The notes beneath the pieces were generated by a model, which did no database searches, was not told the DNA's origin, and saw only the letters and a program-made list of their open reading frames with translations. This document shows, one piece after another, positions 57,401 to 60,400 of a DNA stretch of 64,000 bases; position 1 is the stretch's first letter; each line of letters starts with the position of its first letter. This stretch comes from Epiperipatus broadwayi (Eukaryota; Onychophora; Udeonychophora; Euonychophora; Peripatidae): positions 1,843,353 through 1,907,352 of the forward strand of contig JAQFVV010000205.1 of assembly GCA_028023455.1 (NCBI GenBank), given 5' to 3'. The translations under genes and the position numbers were made by a program.

Positions 57401-60400
57401 TTTTGCTTAATTATAAGACTATCATCCCAAACTAAAAACACACATTCCAATCCAAGATAAGTTTGTCTGCATAGTTGTACAGATTTGATACCAGTTCAGG
57501 ATCTACATATTTTGGTGTCTTTAGTTTTTTAATAATAATAGTAACCTTTATCCTTTGACTAGGATTGATATTAAACCACTAAAACTTCACACTTCACACT
57601 ATCACATTTTCTTCATGATTACATGAGCTGTTCCAACAGGTAACTTAGCTTGGATTGAAAACATTAGTGAATTTTCAGTTTGCGCTGATAGTCTTATAGT
57701 TAAGCAAAATGGTAAAAAGTGAGCATTGGAGAGGGGCTGCATTAGATTCAATAATCCACATGCATTGCTCCAGATCCCAATGCTCCTCACTAATGAAAAC
57801 CAGCTAGAAATTAGTCTGGGAATATTGAATGGAAAAGCACTGGATAGGGATTACAATACACAATCTTCTAGCATCTATTGATTACTAAAGCTTGCACTAG
57901 GTGGCACTATTGTGTGGAAATTTTATTACTGCTTAACAATTAAACAGAATGAATAAGTAAAGGAGACAAATACTTACATACATATTTTATAGTAAATATA
58001 GGGGATTTGAACACAGACTTTCAAGCACCCTTCAACTATCCACACTATCTCGTACCACTGATACACATGACCGCACACATGTGTGGGGATGATGATCTGG
58101 ACTAACTGATGAATGCTGGCTCAGCATGAAATATGTATACTGGTGATTATTTATCTTTTCTACATGTGTGTGGTCATACGTATCACGTGTTATAAGATAG
58201 TGCGGATAGTTGAAAGGTGTTTGAAAGTCTGTTCAAATCCCCTATATTTACAATTAAGCTCCAAGTATATGAAGAATGCCTGTATTCCAAATATATATTT
58301 TATAGATATACAGAGGACATAAAATTAAATTAAAAAAATGGAGAATTAGTGGATTAGATTCGAAAATTACATGAAAGTAACTATTATATTTATCAATTAG
58401 AAAATGTAGTCATTTAGAACTGATCGCAACATTAAAATTTGGGCAAAGAAATTCTACAGTTCTTCCATTATTTAAAGGAAATGAAATTGGTAATAAAAAG
58501 AAAGGCAAAAGGATGTTAAACTAACTAATGGATAATAAAAAATTACAGGTCTTTTCTTTTTCTGATAAATTATTCATTTGAACAGAAAATAAGGAAGTCA
58601 TGGAATTAATTTAGAAGACTTGTGCAAAGAAAAAAAAAAGAGATTAAATTTAACAAAGAAGAGTCAAAAAATAATGATAATTAAATATTAGAGAAAAGAA
58701 AAAAAAAAGTTTTCAGAGGGGAAATAAATAATTATTTAGGAATCTTTCAGAGTAATCAAAAAGATTATTTGGGCGATTGGGAAATAAAATTAATAAATAA
58801 AGTAATAATGAGATGGGGGGGGGGGGGGCTAAATAAAAAAATTAATACTGTTTTCATATAAAAAGAATAATGTAGCAAAAATTATGTGGAAATTATTGTT
58901 ACCAAGTTTTACATAGGTGTACACTCTGTGCAGTTTAATGCATTTATACAGGGGCAGAATCAGGAGGTCAAAATTCATGGATCGTGGTTTGATTTTATCA
59001 TTTCCAGGGTTTGAACTTTACACAACTCCCAAACAATCAAATATCCAATCACATATGGGAATAATTTATCATATGTTTGTAAAAGATTATTAGATATTCT
59101 AGAAAGAACTAAAAAAAAAAACATACTATGGGTGAGCAACAAATCAACAATTCAAAGAGAGATGGGATATTCAACTTTTCAAAACCCAGAAAATTTAAAT
59201 GGAATTTTAAAAAAAGAACAATCAATAAAATGGGTAAGAAAGATAGTAGAATATAATAATGAGTGGGCAAAGATTTTCTGCCAGTTTATCTGTATAAAAA
59301 GTGAGATGAATGTGTTATGAAGATTGTTAGACAAGAGAATATTATAACTAAGTAATAAAAAATTCAGAGTTATAAAGATGAAAAAAGGATATAGAATGAA
59401 GAGTTTGAATGTATATTTATATATGGGGGATCTAGGCGAATAGTTGGACAGATAGACAAATGGGTAAACAGATAGATTGGTAAGTAGATATATAAACAGG
59501 CAAAACTCTCTATACAGTAGTGCCACTGAGTGCAAGCCAGAGTAATCAATGGATGCCAGAAGGCTTGTGCATAAAATCCCTATCTAGTGCTTACTCATCA
59601 AATATCCCCAGACTAGTTTCTGGCTTGTGTGCTTCGTCAATGAGGAGCTTTAGATCTGAGAGCATTGCACAAGCCTTCTGGCATCCATTGATTATTCTGG
59701 CTTGCACTCAGTGGCACTACTGTATGGAGAGTTTTGCCTGTTTTAATAACAGTTATGAGCAAGCATAAGAAACGGTGATCATGTCAAGTAGATATATAGA
59801 TAGAGAAATAGATAATCATTTTAAAAAAACAGTAAGGAAAGTGACCAGCTTTTTAAAACGCTAATGAAAATCTTGAGAATAAAATAATATATTTAAAAAC
59901 GGATTAACTTGAAGGAAGTTTTTAAAAGTACGTCAAGAAAATGTGAAAAATAATAGCCATTTATTATTAAAGCAGCCAACTGCAACCAAAAAAATACAAA
60001 CAATGAATTTACACACATATAAGTATGGATCAAGTGAATGTATAGAAAGTGGGGATTCGGTTTTTACGCTGGAATTGGATAATGGTAAAAAAAACATCAA
60101 TCTAAAACTCAAGTTATGGAATGGACAAATATAAAGATAAGAAAATGGAATAGGTTATTAACAGATTAAATTTTTAGAAACTATTTAAATTGAAGAATTG
60201 TAAATGAAGGAATAGAATAGCTATCAGGTTTCTTTGGATTTATTCTAAGTTTAAACAAGAATTAAAAACCACAGGAAATGATGCTATTCAAGAATGAAAG
60301 GATTGAATTTCATTAATAATGAGGAAAATTAAATGAAAAATATCTGGGAGGTCACAATATATGAATGAAAACAGATAAATTAAAATACTGTTTAATTGGG

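Noticed and set aside
59179-59535. 118-codon minus-strand frame
   Set aside because: Antisense of a decayed plus-strand LINE segment and rich in Phe/Leu/Tyr from purine-rich complement; no domain.
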